Below are positions 29,676 to 42,094 of a stretch of 64,000 bases of DNA, piece after piece (position 1 is the first letter of the stretch; each line of letters opens with the position of its first letter). The notes beneath the pieces were generated by a model, which was given only the letters and a program-made list of their open reading frames with translations, was not told where the DNA came from and ran no database searches. Source of the stretch: Sanguibacter inulinus (GTDB lineage: Bacteria; Actinomycetota; Actinomycetes; Actinomycetales; Cellulomonadaceae); the NCBI RefSeq assembly GCF_013415325.1, contig NZ_JACBYE010000021.1, positions 1 through 64,000 on the forward strand, written 5' to 3'. Both the position numbers and the translations under genes were made by a program.

Positions 29676-31307
29676 TCAGGCCTTCTTCTGCCGGACGATC
29701 TGCTCCTGCTCGACCTGAGCAGACTCGTCGTTCTCCTCGTCGCCGCCGACGAGCGGCGAGCCGTCACCCTTGAGGAAGCCGTTGCGGAACTCGTCGACCG
29801 CAGCCGTGAGTGCCGCCTCGGTCGCGTCCTCGAGCTTGCCCGTCGACTTGATGGTCGTGAGCACCTCGGTGTTGCGACGCAGGTGGTCGATGAGCTCGGC
29901 CTCGAAGCGGCGCACGTCGTCGACGGGGACGTCGTCGAGCTTGCCCTTCGTGCCGGCCCAGATCGACGCGACCTGGTCCTCGACCGGGTACGGCGAGTAC
30001 TGGGGCTGCTTGAGCAGCTCGAGCAGACGCGAACCACGGGCGAGCTGAGCACGCGAGGCGGGGTCGAGGTCGGAGGCGAACATCGCGAAGGCCTCGAGCG
30101 AGCGGAACTGCGCGAGGTCGAGCTTGAGCGTCCCCGAGACCTTCTTCATGGCCTTGATCTGCGCGGAGCCACCGACTCGCGAGACCGAGATGCCGACGTC
30201 GACAGCAGGACGCTGGTCGGCGTTGAAGAGGTCGGACTGGAGGAAGATCTGACCGTCGGTGATCGAGATGACGTTGGTCGGGATGTACGCCGACACGTCG
30301 TTCGCCTTGGTCTCGATGACCGGCAGACCGGTCATCGAGCCGGCACCGAGCTCGTCCGAGAGCTTGGCACAGCGCTCGAGCAGACGGGAGTGCAGGTAGA
30401 AGACGTCACCGGGGTAGGCCTCGCGGCCCGGCGGACGACGCAGGAGGAGCGAGACGGCGCGGTACGCCTCAGCCTGCTTCGACAGGTCGTCGAAGACGAT
30501 GAGGACGTGCTTGCCCTCGTACATCCAGTGCTGGCCGATGGCCGAGCCGGTGTACGGCGCGAGGTACTTGAAGCCCGCGGGGTCGGACGCCGGAGCAGCG
30601 ACGATCGTCGTGTACTCGAGCGCGCCGGCCTCTTCGAGGGCGCCGCGGACGGCCGCGATGGTCGAGCCCTTCTGGCCGATCGCGACGTAGATGCAGCGGA
30701 CCTGCTTCGACGGGTCGCCGGTCTCCCAGTTGTCCTTCTGGTTGATGATCGTGTCGATCGCGATCGCCGTCTTGCCGGTCTGGCGGTCACCGATGATCAG
30801 CTGACGCTGGCCACGGCCGATCGGGATCATCGCGTCGATGGCCTTGAGGCCGGTCTGCAGCGGCTCGTGGACCGACTTGCGGGCCATGACGCCGGGCGCC
30901 TGGAGCTCGAGGGCACGGCGTCCGACGGTCTCGATCTCGCCGAGGCCGTCGATCGGTGCGCCGAGCGGGTCGACGACGCGACCGAGGTACCCGTCACCGA
31001 CGGCGACGGAGAGGACCTCTCCGGTGCGGCGGACGACCTGTCCCTCTTCGACCCCGGTGAACTCACCGAGGATGACCACACCGATGGTGCGGACGTCGAG
31101 GTTGAGCGCGAGGCCCAGTGTGCCGTCCTCGAAGCGCAGCAGCTCGTTGGCCATCGCTCCCGGAAGACCTTCGACCTGAGCGATGCCGTCACCAGCCAGG
31201 ACGACCCGGCCCACTTCCTCGGTGACGACAGTCTCGGGCTCGTAGGACTTCACGAAGCTGTCCAGCGCGGCCCGAATCTCGTCGGGCCGGATCGTCAGCT
31301 CAGCCAT
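29676..31307 (-). CDS. atpA: F1Fo ATP synthase alpha subunit
   Basis: 543-aa non-catalytic nucleotide-binding subunit of F1. The P-loop is [15 protein letters not shown], and the family core [13 protein letters not shown] is present. The C-terminus has a charged extension ([18 protein letters not shown]) typical of actinobacterial AtpA. ATG start with GAGAG upstream. It lies 90 bp after atpH. Confidence 0.97.
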   Translation of the reverse strand: MAELTIRPDEIRAALDSFVKSYEPETVVTEEVGRVVLAGDGIAQVEGLPGAMANELLRFEDGTLGLALNLDVRTIGVVILGEFTGVEEGQVVRRTGEVLSVAVGDGYLGRVVDPLGAPIDGLGEIETVGRRALELQAPGVMARKSVHEPLQTGLKAIDAMIPIGRGQRQLIIGDRQTGKTAIAIDTIINQKDNWETGDPSKQVRCIYVAIGQKGSTIAAVRGALEEAGALEYTTIVAAPASDPAGFKYLAPYTGSAIGQHWMYEGKHVLIVFDDLSKQAEAYRAVSLLLRRPPGREAYPGDVFYLHSRLLERCAKLSDELGAGSMTGLPVIETKANDVSAYIPTNVISITDGQIFLQSDLFNADQRPAVDVGISVSRVGGSAQIKAMKKVSGTLKLDLAQFRSLEAFAMFASDLDPASRAQLARGSRLLELLKQPQYSPYPVEDQVASIWAGTKGKLDDVPVDDVRRFEAELIDHLRRNTEVLTTIKSTGKLEDATEAALTAAVDEFRNGFLKGDGSPLVGGDEENDESAQVEQEQIVRQKKA

Positions 31308-31397
31308 TGGTTCTCTCCTGTCGTGGCCGCGTGTGCGGTCGAACTTGCATGTCTGTGGTGCCGGCGCGGTGGACCGGTCGGGGACTGCTGGTCTCGG

Positions 31398-32212
31398 TCA
31401 AGAGGCCAGCTGCCGTCGTGCGGCCGCGAGACGGCTGAGGACCGTCGAGTCGAGGACGTCCGACCCGATCTGGATCCGCAGCCCACCGACGACCGCCGGG
31501 TCGACGGTCACGTTGAGCTGGACGGCTGTGCCGTAGGCCGACTCGAGCAGCGCTGCGAGACGGTCCTGCTGGGCGGCGCTGAGCTCGGAGCCCGAGGTCA
31601 CCGAGGCGACCCTGCGCGACCGACGCTTCGCGGCGATCTCGCCGACACGGCCAAGAGCCGGGACGAACCGCTCGCCACGAGGCTTCGCGGTCGCACGACG
31701 GCAGATCGCCAGCGTGACCGGGTCGGCCTTGCCGGCGAACAGGTCGTCGACGAGCTTGACCCGGCGGGCCGGGTCGGTGCTGCTGTCGGAGAGCGCCTGG
31801 CGGACCTCGCGCTGCCCCACCAGACCACGGGTGATCTGGAAGAGCTCGTGCTCGACCTTCTCGAGGGCTCCGCGTGCCTCGGCCGAGGCCAGGTACGCGT
31901 CGATCCCGAGGATGTCGACAGCATCGACGAGGTCGGCCTCGTGCGACCAGCGGTCTGCCACGAGGTCGGCGAGGGCGTCGACCGTCTTCGGGTCGAACGC
32001 GCTCGACAGGAGGTTGCGCACGAGCCCCGACTTGTCAGCCGCGGGACGTGACGGGTCTGCGAGAGACCGGCGCAGCGCCCCGGAGGCGTCGAGTGCGTCG
32101 ACCACGGCGAACATCTGGTCACCGATGGTGTAGGCCTGCTCCCCCGCTGCCGCGAGCACCGGCGCGAGCCGGGCCTGAGCGGCGTCGAGAGACGACTGGC
32201 TGGTCCCGCGCA

Positions 32213-32213
<1 letters not shown>
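31398..32213 (-). CDS. atpH: F1Fo ATP synthase delta subunit
   Basis: 271-aa peripheral-stalk subunit linking the b subunits to the top of F1. It is longer than the 180-aa enterobacterial protein because of the actinobacterial N-terminal part. The C-terminal ELSAAQQDRLAALLESAYG and VDPAVVGGLRIQIG segments are family hallmarks. I chose ATG 32213, which forms a TGATG overlap with the atpF stop and has GGGGA at good spacing. GTG 32216 is the alternative. Confidence 0.93.
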
Positions 32214-33096
<883 letters not shown>

Positions 33097-33162
33097 TCAG
33101 GGAAGTGCGGGTGCGCCGTGGCGCGTCGAGGCGCGAGCCTCGGGTCGAGACCGACCGTGAGG

Positions 33163-34047
33163 TCAGTGCTCCTCCTCGATCGACATCGAGATGTACACCG
33201 CTGCGAGCAGGGTGAAGACGTAGGCCTGGAGGGCCGCGACGAGCATCTCGAAGAGCGTGAAGCCGAAGCCGGCTGCGAGCGAGACGACGCCCATGGCCTT
33301 GAGGGCCCCGGCAGCCTCGAAGAAGAAGAACTGCGTCGCGCTGAAGCACAGGACGAGCAGCAGGTGGCCGGCGATCATGTTCGCCGCGAGACGCAGGGCG
33401 AGCGTGACCGGGCGGAAGACGAAGACCTGGAGGATCTCGATCGGCGTGATGAGGAAGTAGAGGAACCACGGCACGCCGGGCGGGAAGAGGCTCGTCTTGA
33501 GGTAGCCGAGCAGCCCGAACTTCTGGATGCCGGAGGCCAGGTAGACGACGTAGACCCAGGCTGCCAGGAGCAGCGGCAGGCCGATGAGGGCCGTGCTGCC
33601 GATGTTGAGGAGCGGGATCACGCCGGTGATGTTGAAGGCGAGGATCGCGAAGAAGATCGTCGTGAGCATCGGCAGGTACCGACGGGCGTTGTGGCCCAGG
33701 ATCTCGTCCGCGATGGAGACCCGGACGAAGTCCAGACCCATCTCGGCGATGTTCTGGCCGCGGCCGGGGACGAGCTTCGCGCGGCGCGCAGCGACGACGA
33801 AGAGCGCGATGAGCACGATCGCGGCGATGACGCGCACGAGCATGATCCGGTTGAACTCGAAGAGGGACCCCTCGAAGAAGATCGCAGAGGGGAAGAACTC
33901 AGAGATCGACGGGGGGTGGAACTCCCCGCTCTCACCGGAGGCGCTGAGAAGCACGATCGGGGCGATGGTGGACAGAGCAAACTCCCGGTGTTCATGGCCT
34001 CGTCGCCGACTACCTCGCAGGCGCGCGTCGATGGACCTGTCCGTCAT
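33163..34047 (-). CDS. atpB: F1Fo ATP synthase a subunit
   Basis: 294-aa stator subunit forming the proton half-channels. It has several transmembrane helices and the conserved Arg of RPVTLALRLAANMIAGHLLL. The start ATG 34047 gives a slightly long N-terminus with a weak ribosome site. The 84-bp gap upstream (34048-34131) is AT-richer than the surroundings and probably contains the main atp promoter. Confidence 0.95.
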   Translation of the reverse strand: MTDRSIDARLRGSRRRGHEHREFALSTIAPIVLLSASGESGEFHPPSISEFFPSAIFFEGSLFEFNRIMLVRVIAAIVLIALFVVAARRAKLVPGRGQNIAEMGLDFVRVSIADEILGHNARRYLPMLTTIFFAILAFNITGVIPLLNIGSTALIGLPLLLAAWVYVVYLASGIQKFGLLGYLKTSLFPPGVPWFLYFLITPIEILQVFVFRPVTLALRLAANMIAGHLLLVLCFSATQFFFFEAAGALKAMGVVSLAAGFGFTLFEMLVAALQAYVFTLLAAVYISMSIEEEH

Positions 34048-34131
34048 GGATCAGAGGAATCCTAACCCACACCGTTGCGTGACGAAGACTGGATCTTGCC
34101 AGAACCATCACGACCAATCGACTAAAGCACT

Positions 34132-34605
34132 CTATCTGGGTGACACGTAGGGCTGACGTCCCTTGACGACCGAATACATGTCCAGACCGGCCGAACCGAC
34201 CACGCCCACGAGCACGACCACGGCGAACACCACGCGGTCGTAGAAGTCGGCCTGCCCGAGGAGCGCGAGGATGACCACGAGCACGACCATCTTGGCGATC
34301 CACACCCCCATGAGGACCGCCATCATCGTGTTCGGGCTCTTGTCGGCGGTGTAGAGCATCGACGCGATCGTCGACCCGGAGAAGAGCAGGGCGATGCCGA
34401 CGCCGAGAGCCGCCGCCCACACACCGGGCGTACCGGACACCAGATATCCGATGCCGACCCCCAGCACGGCGAGGCCGACGAGCAGCGCGAGCGTCGCGCG
34501 CAGCGCCGACCTGAAGATCTCCTTGCTCACATGCTCGGGCACGTAGGGGAGCTCCGAGGCGCCCTCACCAGGCTCGACGTCGTGGGTGGGCTCGGGGGTG
34601 CTCAT
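34132..34605 (-). CDS. atpI: AtpI-like ATP synthase-associated membrane protein
   Basis: 157 aa with four predicted transmembrane helices after an acidic N-terminus (MSTPEPTHDVEPGEG). Position directly before atpB and the topology fit AtpI/ATP synthase protein I, which assists c-ring or stator assembly. Sequence conservation in this family is low, so the call leans on context. It starts inside the stop of the wecA-like gene (ATGA overlap), linking the atp genes to the upstream prfA-prmC-sua5-wecA run. Confidence 0.75.
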   Translation of the reverse strand: MSTPEPTHDVEPGEGASELPYVPEHVSKEIFRSALRATLALLVGLAVLGVGIGYLVSGTPGVWAAALGVGIALLFSGSTIASMLYTADKSPNTMMAVLMGVWIAKMVVLVVILALLGQADFYDRVVFAVVVLVGVVGSAGLDMYSVVKGRQPYVSPR

Positions 34606-35725
34606 GCGTGGTGTCCTCCGGGGGAGACGTGGCGGGCCCCACGCTCGCGGCCACGGAGCGGGCCCAGCGTGAGGATGATCGAGACGACGACGGCGACGCC
34701 CAGCCCGGCCAGGACGGTCTGCCAGGGCACGACGACCAGGGCCGCTGTACCGAAGGCGAAGACCGCGCTCCACAGGTACATGATGACGACGGCGCGCGGG
34801 TGCGAGTGGCCGAGCTGCAGGAGCCTGTGGTGCAGGTGCATGCGGTCCGGGTGGAACGGCGACTTTCCCGCCAGGACCCTGCGGACGACAGCCAGACCCA
34901 TGTCGAGCAGCGGCAGCATGAGCACCGCTGCGGGCAGCAATATCGGGATGAACGCGGGGATCTTCTGACGGTCGGAGGCCTGCTCGGGGTCGATCTGTCC
35001 CGTCACGACGATCGCGGCGGCGGCGATGGTCAGACCCAGGAGCATCGAGCCGGAGTCACCCATGAAGATCTTCGACGGGTGGAAGTTGTGCGGCAGGAAG
35101 CCCAGACAGACCCCCACCAGGGCAGACAGGATCACCGTCGCGAGGTTGGAGTAGTCCCCGGGGCTCGACTCGAGGGTCAGCAGATAGGTGTAGACGAAGA
35201 ACCCGGCCCCGCCGATCGCGATCATGCCGGCCGCGAGACCGTCGAGACCGTCGACGAAGTTCACGGCGTTCATCGCGACGACGACCGAGATCACGGTGAC
35301 GAAGAGCGACATCCGGCTCGACCCGATCGTCAGACCGCCGATCGGCACGGTGATGAGCTGGACCCCTTGCCACGCCATGAGACCTGCGGCCAGCACCTGA
35401 CCCGCGAGCTTGGTCATCCAGTCGAGGTCCCAGATGTCGTCGGCGACCCCGAGCAGGCAGACGATCGCACCGGCCCCGAGGATCACCCACGCGTTGTTGT
35501 TGACCTCGAAGACACCCTCTAGGAAGGGCATCTGAGAGGCGAAGAGGAAGGCTGCCCCCAGACCGAGCAGCATCGCGACGCCGCCCAGCCGTGGGGTCGG
35601 GATGGTGTGGACGTCGCGCGAGCGCACGGCGGTCACGGCGTTGGTCCGGACGGCGAGCCAGCGCGCGAAGGGGGTCGCGAGGTACGTGACGGCTGCCGCG
35701 ACGAGCATGACCAGCAGGTAGACCC

Positions 35726-35729
<4 letters not shown>
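34602..35729 (-). CDS. wecA: Polyprenyl-phosphate GlcNAc-1-phosphate transferase (WecA/MraY family)
   Basis: 375-aa polytopic membrane enzyme that moves a sugar-1-phosphate from UDP-GlcNAc (or a similar donor) to polyprenyl phosphate, the first step of a cell-wall glycopolymer linkage unit. Family motifs are DDIWDLDWMTKL, AMNAVNFVDGLDGLAAG, FMGDSGSMLLG and the HxH-type loop RMHLHHRLL. About ten transmembrane segments. The GTG start overlaps the sua5 stop (GTGA). A WecA-like enzyme in this slot before atpI is common in actinobacteria. Exact acceptor and polymer are not known. Confidence 0.9.
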
Positions 35730-36552
<823 letters not shown>

Positions 36553-36556
<4 letters not shown>

Positions 36557-37491
36557 GACGACGAGTCTTCCACGATCCTCGCGCTGCTTCGACGAGCCAC
36601 GACCATCCGGTGACGTCCTGTGAGGTCGGGACGGGTGTGGATCCCCTCGAAGTCACCCGTCGCGTCGACCATCTGGCGGGCACCTGCGTCCTGCACCTCG
36701 GCGTGCTCCATCACGTACAGCCCGCCCGGGACCAGCAGACGTGCGGCCGCTCGGGTGACGCCGCGAGGCACCTCGAGGCCGTCCGCACCGAGCCCGTAGA
36801 GCGCGACAGCAGGGTCGTGCTCGGCGACCTCGCGGTCCTTGGGCACAGCGCCCGTCGGCACGTACGGCGGGTTGGACACGACCACGTCGCAGCGGCCGTC
36901 GAGCGCGGACAGCGCGGTCCGTGCGTCCCCACGGACGAGCGTGACACCCGGCGCGAGCCTCTCGAAGTTGCGCAGGGCCCAGGCGTGGGCGGCGGCGTCG
37001 AGCTCGACGGCGTGCACCTGCGCCCGCGGCACCTCCTGGGCGATCGCGACGGCGATCGCGCCCGACCCCGTGCAGAGGTCGACCACGACGACGCTGCCGC
37101 GCTCGGCGACCACGCGCAGCGCCTCGTCGACGGCCACCTGCGCGACGACCTCGGTCTCGGGCCTCGGGACGAACACGCCGGGCCCGACCTCGAGCTCGAC
37201 GTGGCGGAACGGAGCCGTACCGGTCAGGTGCTGGAGCGGCAACCGCTCCGCGCGGGAGGTCGCGAGGCTGCGGAGGCGGTCGACCTGCTCCTGGTCGGCG
37301 AGCACGGCCCGGCCCAGCAGGGCCGCGTGCTGGAGGTCGCCACGGGACACGCCGGCCGCGTGGGCGACGAGGATCTCGGCGTCGACGCGGGGCGTCTCGA
37401 TCCCTGCAGCGGCGAGCTCACGGGCCACGGCACGGACCAGCACGTCGGCGGTCTGCGACACGTCGAGCGTCGCGAGGGTCACCTCGGCCAC
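36553..37491 (-). CDS. prmC: Peptide chain release factor N5-glutamine methyltransferase
   Basis: 312-aa SAM-dependent enzyme that methylates the GGQ glutamine of release factors 1 and 2. It has an N-terminal helical domain, VVDLCTGSGAIAVAIA as the SAM-binding motif I, and the catalytic NPPYVP (near residue 208). It is encoded 3 bp after prfA, the usual pair of enzyme and target. GTG start. Confidence 0.95.
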
Positions 37492-37494
37492 GTC

Positions 37495-38580
37495 TCAGCT
37501 GCCGGCGGCGGCGAGGCGGGCGGCCTCGTCTGCCTCGATGGCCGAGCGGACCACGGGCTCGAGGTCGCCGTCGAGCACCTGGTCGAGGTTGTAGGACTTG
37601 TACCCCGTGCGGTGGTCCGCGATCCGGTTCTCCGGGTAGTTGTACGTGCGGATGCGCTCGGAGCGGTCGACGGTGCGCACCTGGGAACGACGGATGTCGT
37701 TGGCCGCGGCGGCCTCTTCTTCCTGGCGCGCAGCCAGGAGCCTGGCGCGGAGCACGCGCATGGCCTGCTCGCGGTTCTGCAGCTGAGACTTCTCGTTCTG
37801 CATCGACACGACGATCCCCGTCGGGATGTGGGTGATGCGGACTGCGGAGTCCGTCGTGTTGACCGACTGGCCACCGGGGCCCGACGACCTGTAGACGTCG
37901 ATGCGCAGGTCGTTCTGGTCGATCTCGAGCTCTCCGGCGTCTTCGACCTCGGGGAACACCAGGACCCCTGCTGCGGAGGTGTGGATGCGGCCCTGCGACT
38001 CCGTCACGGGGACCCGCTGCACGCGGTGGACACCGCCCTCGTACTTGAGGTTGGCCCAGGCGCCGTCTTCGGGTGCCACGGTGCCCTTCGCCTTCACGGC
38101 GACCTGGACGTCCTTGTAGCCGCCGAGGTCGGACTCCGTGGCCTCGATGATCTCGGTCTTCCAGCCGCGCCGCTCGGCGTAGCGCAGGTACATGCGGAGC
38201 AGGTCGCCGGCGAACAGCGCAGACTCTTCGCCGCCCTCCCCTGCCTTGATCTCGAGGATCACGTCGCGTCCGTCGTCGGGGTCACGCGGGATGAGCACGC
38301 GGCGCAGCTTCTCCGCGGCGTCGGTCGCGGCGGCTGTCAGCGCGGGGAGCTCTTCGGCGAAGGCGGGCTCCTCGGCGGCGAGCTCGGCCGCTGCTTCGGC
38401 GTCGTCGACGGCGGAACGCCAGCCGCGGTACGCGGCGACCACCTGGTTGAGCTCGGCGTAGCGACGCCCGAGCGTCCGGGCGCGGGCCGCGTCGGCGTGC
38501 ACCGCAGGGTCCGCGAGCTGCTGCTCGATCTCTGCGTGCTCGGCCATCAGCGGCTCGGCTGCCACGAAGGTCTCACTCAT
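37495..38580 (-). CDS. prfA: Peptide chain release factor 1
   Basis: 361-aa factor terminating translation at UAA and [18 protein letters not shown] holds the GGQ peptidyl-hydrolysis motif. The domain order and length are normal. ATG 38580 ([11 protein letters not shown]) has AGGA upstream; a longer frame is not supported. First gene of the prfA-prmC-sua5-wecA-atpI run with 3-nt gaps or 4-bp overlaps. Confidence 0.96.
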   Translation of the reverse strand: MSETFVAAEPLMAEHAEIEQQLADPAVHADAARARTLGRRYAELNQVVAAYRGWRSAVDDAEAAAELAAEEPAFAEELPALTAAATDAAEKLRRVLIPRDPDDGRDVILEIKAGEGGEESALFAGDLLRMYLRYAERRGWKTEIIEATESDLGGYKDVQVAVKAKGTVAPEDGAWANLKYEGGVHRVQRVPVTESQGRIHTSAAGVLVFPEVEDAGELEIDQNDLRIDVYRSSGPGGQSVNTTDSAVRITHIPTGIVVSMQNEKSQLQNREQAMRVLRARLLAARQEEEAAAANDIRRSQVRTVDRSERIRTYNYPENRIADHRTGYKSYNLDQVLDGDLEPVVRSAIEADEAARLAAAGS

Positions 38581-38670
38581 CTGGGGTTCCTGCCTGCGTG
38601 CGTGCGTGTGGGGTGCGCTGGACGGGTCGCGCTGGACGGCGCCTGGAGGCCGCCCGCCCGGGAATAGCAA

Positions 38671-38737
38671 CAGCGCCGGTGAGACACCGTCCGACTGCCC
38701 CTGGAGAGGTTGTCGGCGGATCGTCTCACCGGCGCTG
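38671..38737 (-). terminator. Long stem-loop after rpmE
   Basis: Perfect 15-bp inverted repeat (38671-38685 versus 38723-38737) with a 37-nt loop, starting 9 bp past the rpmE stop. It probably ends rpmE transcription and separates it from prfA. No strong T-run follows. Confidence 0.65.
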
Positions 38738-38745
38738 GAGAGGTG

Positions 38746-38955
38746 CTAGGACTTCTTGCCGTAGCGAGCCTCGAAGCGGGCGACGCGGCCACCGGTGTCG
38801 AGGATCTTCTGCTTGCCCGTGTAGAACGGGTGGCAGGCGGAGCAGACGTCGGACGAGATCTGTCCGGAGGTCTGGGTGCTACGGGTCGTGAACGTGTTGC
38901 CACAGGTGCAGGTGACCGTGGTGTCGACGTACTCGGGGTGGATTCCAGCCTTCAT
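38746..38955 (-). CDS. rpmE: Ribosomal protein bL31, zinc-binding form
   Basis: 69-aa large-subunit protein. Four cysteines (16, 18, 38 and 41, in TCTCGN and CSACHPF) form the zinc site, so this is the C+ form. The zinc-free paralogue used under zinc limitation is not in the window. ATG 38955 with AAGGAG upstream. It lies between rho and prfA, a widely conserved position. Confidence 0.97.
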   Translation of the reverse strand: MKAGIHPEYVDTTVTCTCGNTFTTRSTQTSGQISSDVCSACHPFYTGKQKILDTGGRVARFEARYGKKS

Positions 38956-39093
38956 GGGGTGCATCTCCTTGGTTCGTGCGTCTGGGTCGAGGACAGGACC
39001 GTCCCCGTGAACCAGAAGCCAACGGGACATCATGCCACAACCACCGGGGGGACCGGAATAGTCCCGACGGTCGTCCTGGCGTCGTACCGCACC

Positions 39094-39125
39094 GCCGCAC
39101 CGGCTCTGTGACGAGCAGGTGCGGC
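39094..39125 (-). terminator. Hairpin downstream of rho
   Basis: Perfect 8-bp inverted repeat GCCGCACC/GGTGCGGC (39094-39101 and 39118-39125) with a 16-nt loop, 48 bp past the rho stop. Candidate terminator; no T-run. Confidence 0.45.
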
Positions 39126-39172
39126 AGTACGACAGGTGGTTCTGCGGCCGGAGCCAGCAGGTGCTGCAGGGT

Positions 39173-41476
39173 TCAGACGGTGCGCCCGGCGTTCTCGTCG
39201 TCGACGAGCCCGCTCGGTGTCGTCTTCTGCACCTGCATGAGGAACTCGACGTTGGACTTGGTGTCCTTGAGCTTGCCGAGCAGCAGCTCGATCGCCTGGG
39301 TGTGGTCGAGCGCACCCATGACGCGACGCAGCTTGTAGATGACCCTGAGCTCGTCCTGGGCCATGAGGATCTCCTCGCGGCGGGTCCCCGACGCGTTGAC
39401 GTCGACCGCCGGGAAGATCCGCTTGTCGGCGAGGGACCGCGCGAGGCGCAGCTCCATGTTGCCTGTGCCCTTGAACTCCTCGAAGATCACCTCGTCCATC
39501 TTCGAGCCGGTCTCGACGAGCGCCGAGGCGAGGATGGTGAGCGAGCCACCGTTCTCGATGTTGCGCGCCGCACCGAAGAACCGCTTGGGCGGGTACAGCG
39601 CCGAGGCGTCGACACCACCCGAGAGGATGCGGCCCGAGGCCGGGGCCGCGAGGTTGTACGCGCGGGACAGACGGGTGAGCGAGTCGAGCAGCACGACGAC
39701 GTCCTGGCCGAGCTCGACGAGACGCTTGGCGCGCTCGATCGCGAGCTCGGCGACGATCGTGTGGTCCGACGCGGGGCGGTCGAAGGTCGAGGCGATGACC
39801 TCGCCCTTGACCGTGCGCTCCATGTCGGTGACCTCTTCAGGCCGCTCGTCGACGAGCACGACCATGAGGTGGACCTCAGGGTTGTTCGTCGTGATCGCGT
39901 TGGCGATCTGCTGCATGATGATCGTCTTGCCGGCCTTCGGCGGCGCGACGATGAGGCCGCGCTGGCCCTTGCCGATCGGGGCGACGATGTCGATCACGCG
40001 CGGGGTCAGACGTGTCGGGTCCGGCATCTCCAGGCGCAGGCGCTCCTGCGGGTAGAGCGGCGTCAGCTTGGAGAAGTCCGGGCGGGTGCGCGCCTCCTCG
40101 GGAGACATGCCGTTGACGCTGTCGAGGCGGACGAGCGCGTTGTACTTCTGGCGCCCGGCCGTGGCCTGGCCGCTCGTGTCGCCCTCGTGAGGCTGGCGGA
40201 CGGCACCGGTGATGGCGTCACCGCGGCGCAGACCTGACTTCTTGACCTGGTTGAGGGAGACGTAGACGTCGTTCTGACCGGGCAGGTAGCCGCTGGTCCG
40301 GACGAAGGCGTAGCTCTCGAGGATGTCGAGGATGCCGGCGACGGGGAGCAGGACGTCGTCGTCGTTGACCTCGATGTCGTCGAAGCTCAGGTCGGGTCCG
40401 CCGTTGCGGCTTCGGCTGCGCTTCCCACGGTCGCGGTCGCGGTCACGGTCCCGGAACCTGTCGCGTCCGCGACGACGACGGCCGCCGCGCTCGTCGTCCT
40501 CGTCAGAGGGACGGTCGGTCGCGCCGGTGCCGCGGTCGGTGGTGCGCTGGGCGTCGCGGGCCTGCTGGTCGCGGGTCTGCTGGGCGTCGCGCGTCTGCTG
40601 GTCACGAGACTGGCTGTCCCGCGTCGGCTGGCCGTCGCGGTTCTGGCGGCTCGCACGGGTCTGCTGTCCGTCGCCGGACTGCTTGTCGGCCCCGGTCTGC
40701 TTGTCGGCGCCACGCTGCTGGTCGCCGCCACGCTGCTCGGTGCGCTGGGCGTCCTCGCCCTGGGGCGCGTCGCCGGCGGCACCGGCCGAGCGGCCGGCGC
40801 GGCGCGAGCCACGGTCCCGACGGGGAGGCAGGGTGACGTCGACGACGGCGTCCTTCGCGCGGGCTGCGCGCTCGTCGGCGGTCTCGCCTGCGGCGAGGCG
40901 CACCTCGGCGCGCTCAGAACGGACGCGGGAGAGCTCAGGGCCGTCGAGAGAGATCTCGGCGGGCGAAGAGACAGGGGACGAGGACACCGCGGGCGCCTCG
41001 GACCGGCCGGAGCGGCGTGACCCACGCTGGGCGCTGCGGCCGGACGTCTCGTCACGGGTGGTGGAGTCGGCGCTGCTGGCGCTCTCGTCGCGGCTCGTGG
41101 AGCCGTCGCGGCTGGCGCTCTCGTCGCGGCGCGTCGAGCTCTCGCGGCTGGCGCTCTCGTCGCGGCTGGTGGTGGTGGACGCGGGAGCGTCTGCGGGAGC
41201 CTCGGTCCGAGACCTCGCCGGACGGTCGTCCTCGCGGGCCGGCGCTGCAGAGGCCGCCGGGGCCTTCGACGCTGCGGCGGAACGGCCGGAGCCACCACCC
41301 TGCGTCGACTTGATGGCGTCGACAAGATCGCTCTTGCGCATCTTGGACGTGCCCTTGACCCCGAGCTGGGAGGCGAGCGCCTGGAGCTCTGGGAGCCTCA
41401 GCGCGGAGATCGCGCCGGTGCGGGCTGTGCCACCAGCAGCGTTGCTGCGTTCGGTGGCGTCGATGGTGTCAGTCAC
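39173..41476 (-). CDS. rho: Transcription termination factor Rho, with long disordered insert
   Basis: 767-aa hexameric RNA helicase/ATPase, far longer than the 419-aa E. coli protein. The N-terminal Rho_N helix domain ([30 protein letters not shown]) is followed by about 300 residues of low-complexity sequence rich in Arg, Asp, Ser and Gln. This includes tandem SRDES-type and [10 protein letters not shown]-type repeats. Then come the RNA-binding domain and the ATPase with P-loop [12 protein letters not shown]. Such inserts are known in actinobacterial Rho proteins and can add RNA binding or phase-separation behaviour. GTG start with AAGGG upstream. Confidence 0.96.
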   Translation of the reverse strand: MTDTIDATERSNAAGGTARTGAISALRLPELQALASQLGVKGTSKMRKSDLVDAIKSTQGGGSGRSAAASKAPAASAAPAREDDRPARSRTEAPADAPASTTTSRDESASRESSTRRDESASRDGSTSRDESASSADSTTRDETSGRSAQRGSRRSGRSEAPAVSSSPVSSPAEISLDGPELSRVRSERAEVRLAAGETADERAARAKDAVVDVTLPPRRDRGSRRAGRSAGAAGDAPQGEDAQRTEQRGGDQQRGADKQTGADKQSGDGQQTRASRQNRDGQPTRDSQSRDQQTRDAQQTRDQQARDAQRTTDRGTGATDRPSDEDDERGGRRRRGRDRFRDRDRDRDRGKRSRSRNGGPDLSFDDIEVNDDDVLLPVAGILDILESYAFVRTSGYLPGQNDVYVSLNQVKKSGLRRGDAITGAVRQPHEGDTSGQATAGRQKYNALVRLDSVNGMSPEEARTRPDFSKLTPLYPQERLRLEMPDPTRLTPRVIDIVAPIGKGQRGLIVAPPKAGKTIIMQQIANAITTNNPEVHLMVVLVDERPEEVTDMERTVKGEVIASTFDRPASDHTIVAELAIERAKRLVELGQDVVVLLDSLTRLSRAYNLAAPASGRILSGGVDASALYPPKRFFGAARNIENGGSLTILASALVETGSKMDEVIFEEFKGTGNMELRLARSLADKRIFPAVDVNASGTRREEILMAQDELRVIYKLRRVMGALDHTQAIELLLGKLKDTKSNVEFLMQVQKTTPSGLVDDENAGRTV

Positions 41477-41736
41477 GAAGGACCCTTCCCCTCGTACACA
41501 GCCACGACGGGAGGCGAGGAGGCTGCGGGCGGTCGACGTCCGGCACCGATGCGGCCGGGACGTAGTAGGAACGCGTCACGCGACGACAGACGTCGAGAGG
41601 TGACACGGTTCGGAGTGCTTCCCGCGTGTGTGCCGTGGCGACCATCGATGCTGTCCGCAGAGAGCAGGAGCACTCGCCGATGATGCGCTGTGGGTGGCTT
41701 CCGCGATGTCGACTGCACACCCGCGGCACGCTGCAT

Positions 41737-41780
41737 CCCGGCTCAGAAGCCGGGCATAGCAGGAAACTGCACCCACTATA
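41737..41780 (-). promoter_or_regulatory. rho promoter and leader hairpin
   Basis: On the minus strand TGTTATAGT gives an extended -10 (TATAGT, 41780-41775). A start near 41768 would leave a leader of about 290 nt. The leader opens with a perfect 7-bp hairpin CCCGGCT/AGCCGGG (41737-41754, 4-nt loop). A long leader fits Rho autoregulation known in other bacteria. From about 41477 to 41730 I see no other feature. Confidence 0.55.
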
Positions 41781-41872
41781 ACACCGGACGACCCGCGTGA
41801 TTCCCGGGCTCCGGGTGCCCACCGGGTGATCTCAGGCGGCACCCCCACCGGACGTCGCACGCCCTCCCCCAC

Positions 41873-42080
41873 CGAGGTCGCACCCACTCCCCACCGAGGT
41901 CGCACCCACTCTCACGAGGTCGTACAGACACGCCAGAATGTGGGGCCGGCGCCCCCGAGACGGCGTGTCCGTGCGACCTCGGGGGCAGACGTGCGACCTC
42001 GCGGGCGGACGTGCGACCTCGCCAGCAGGCGTCCGACCTCACCGACGGACGTCCGACCTCGCGGGCGGACGTGCGACCTC
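41873..42080. repeat. 20-bp-period opposed repeat array B
   Basis: The word GTGCGACCTCG, or a one- or two-base variant, starts at 41971, 41991, 42011, 42031, 42051 and 42071, exactly every 20 bp. Inverted copies start at 41873, 41895 and 41915. The inner copies lie in a 20-bp inverted repeat (41915-41934 versus 41962-41981, 18 of 20 matching) that also contains the GACACGCC/GGCGTGTC pair found in array A. The last copy ends 14 bp past the thrB stop. Same design, same words and same position after a gene as array A. Confidence 0.92.
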
Positions 42081-42094
42081 GCCGTCCAGGTCGT

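Noticed and set aside
41873-42080. CRISPR array
   Set aside because: The repeated core is only 11 bp with 9-bp gaps, copies occur in both orientations around a hairpin, and no cas genes are present.
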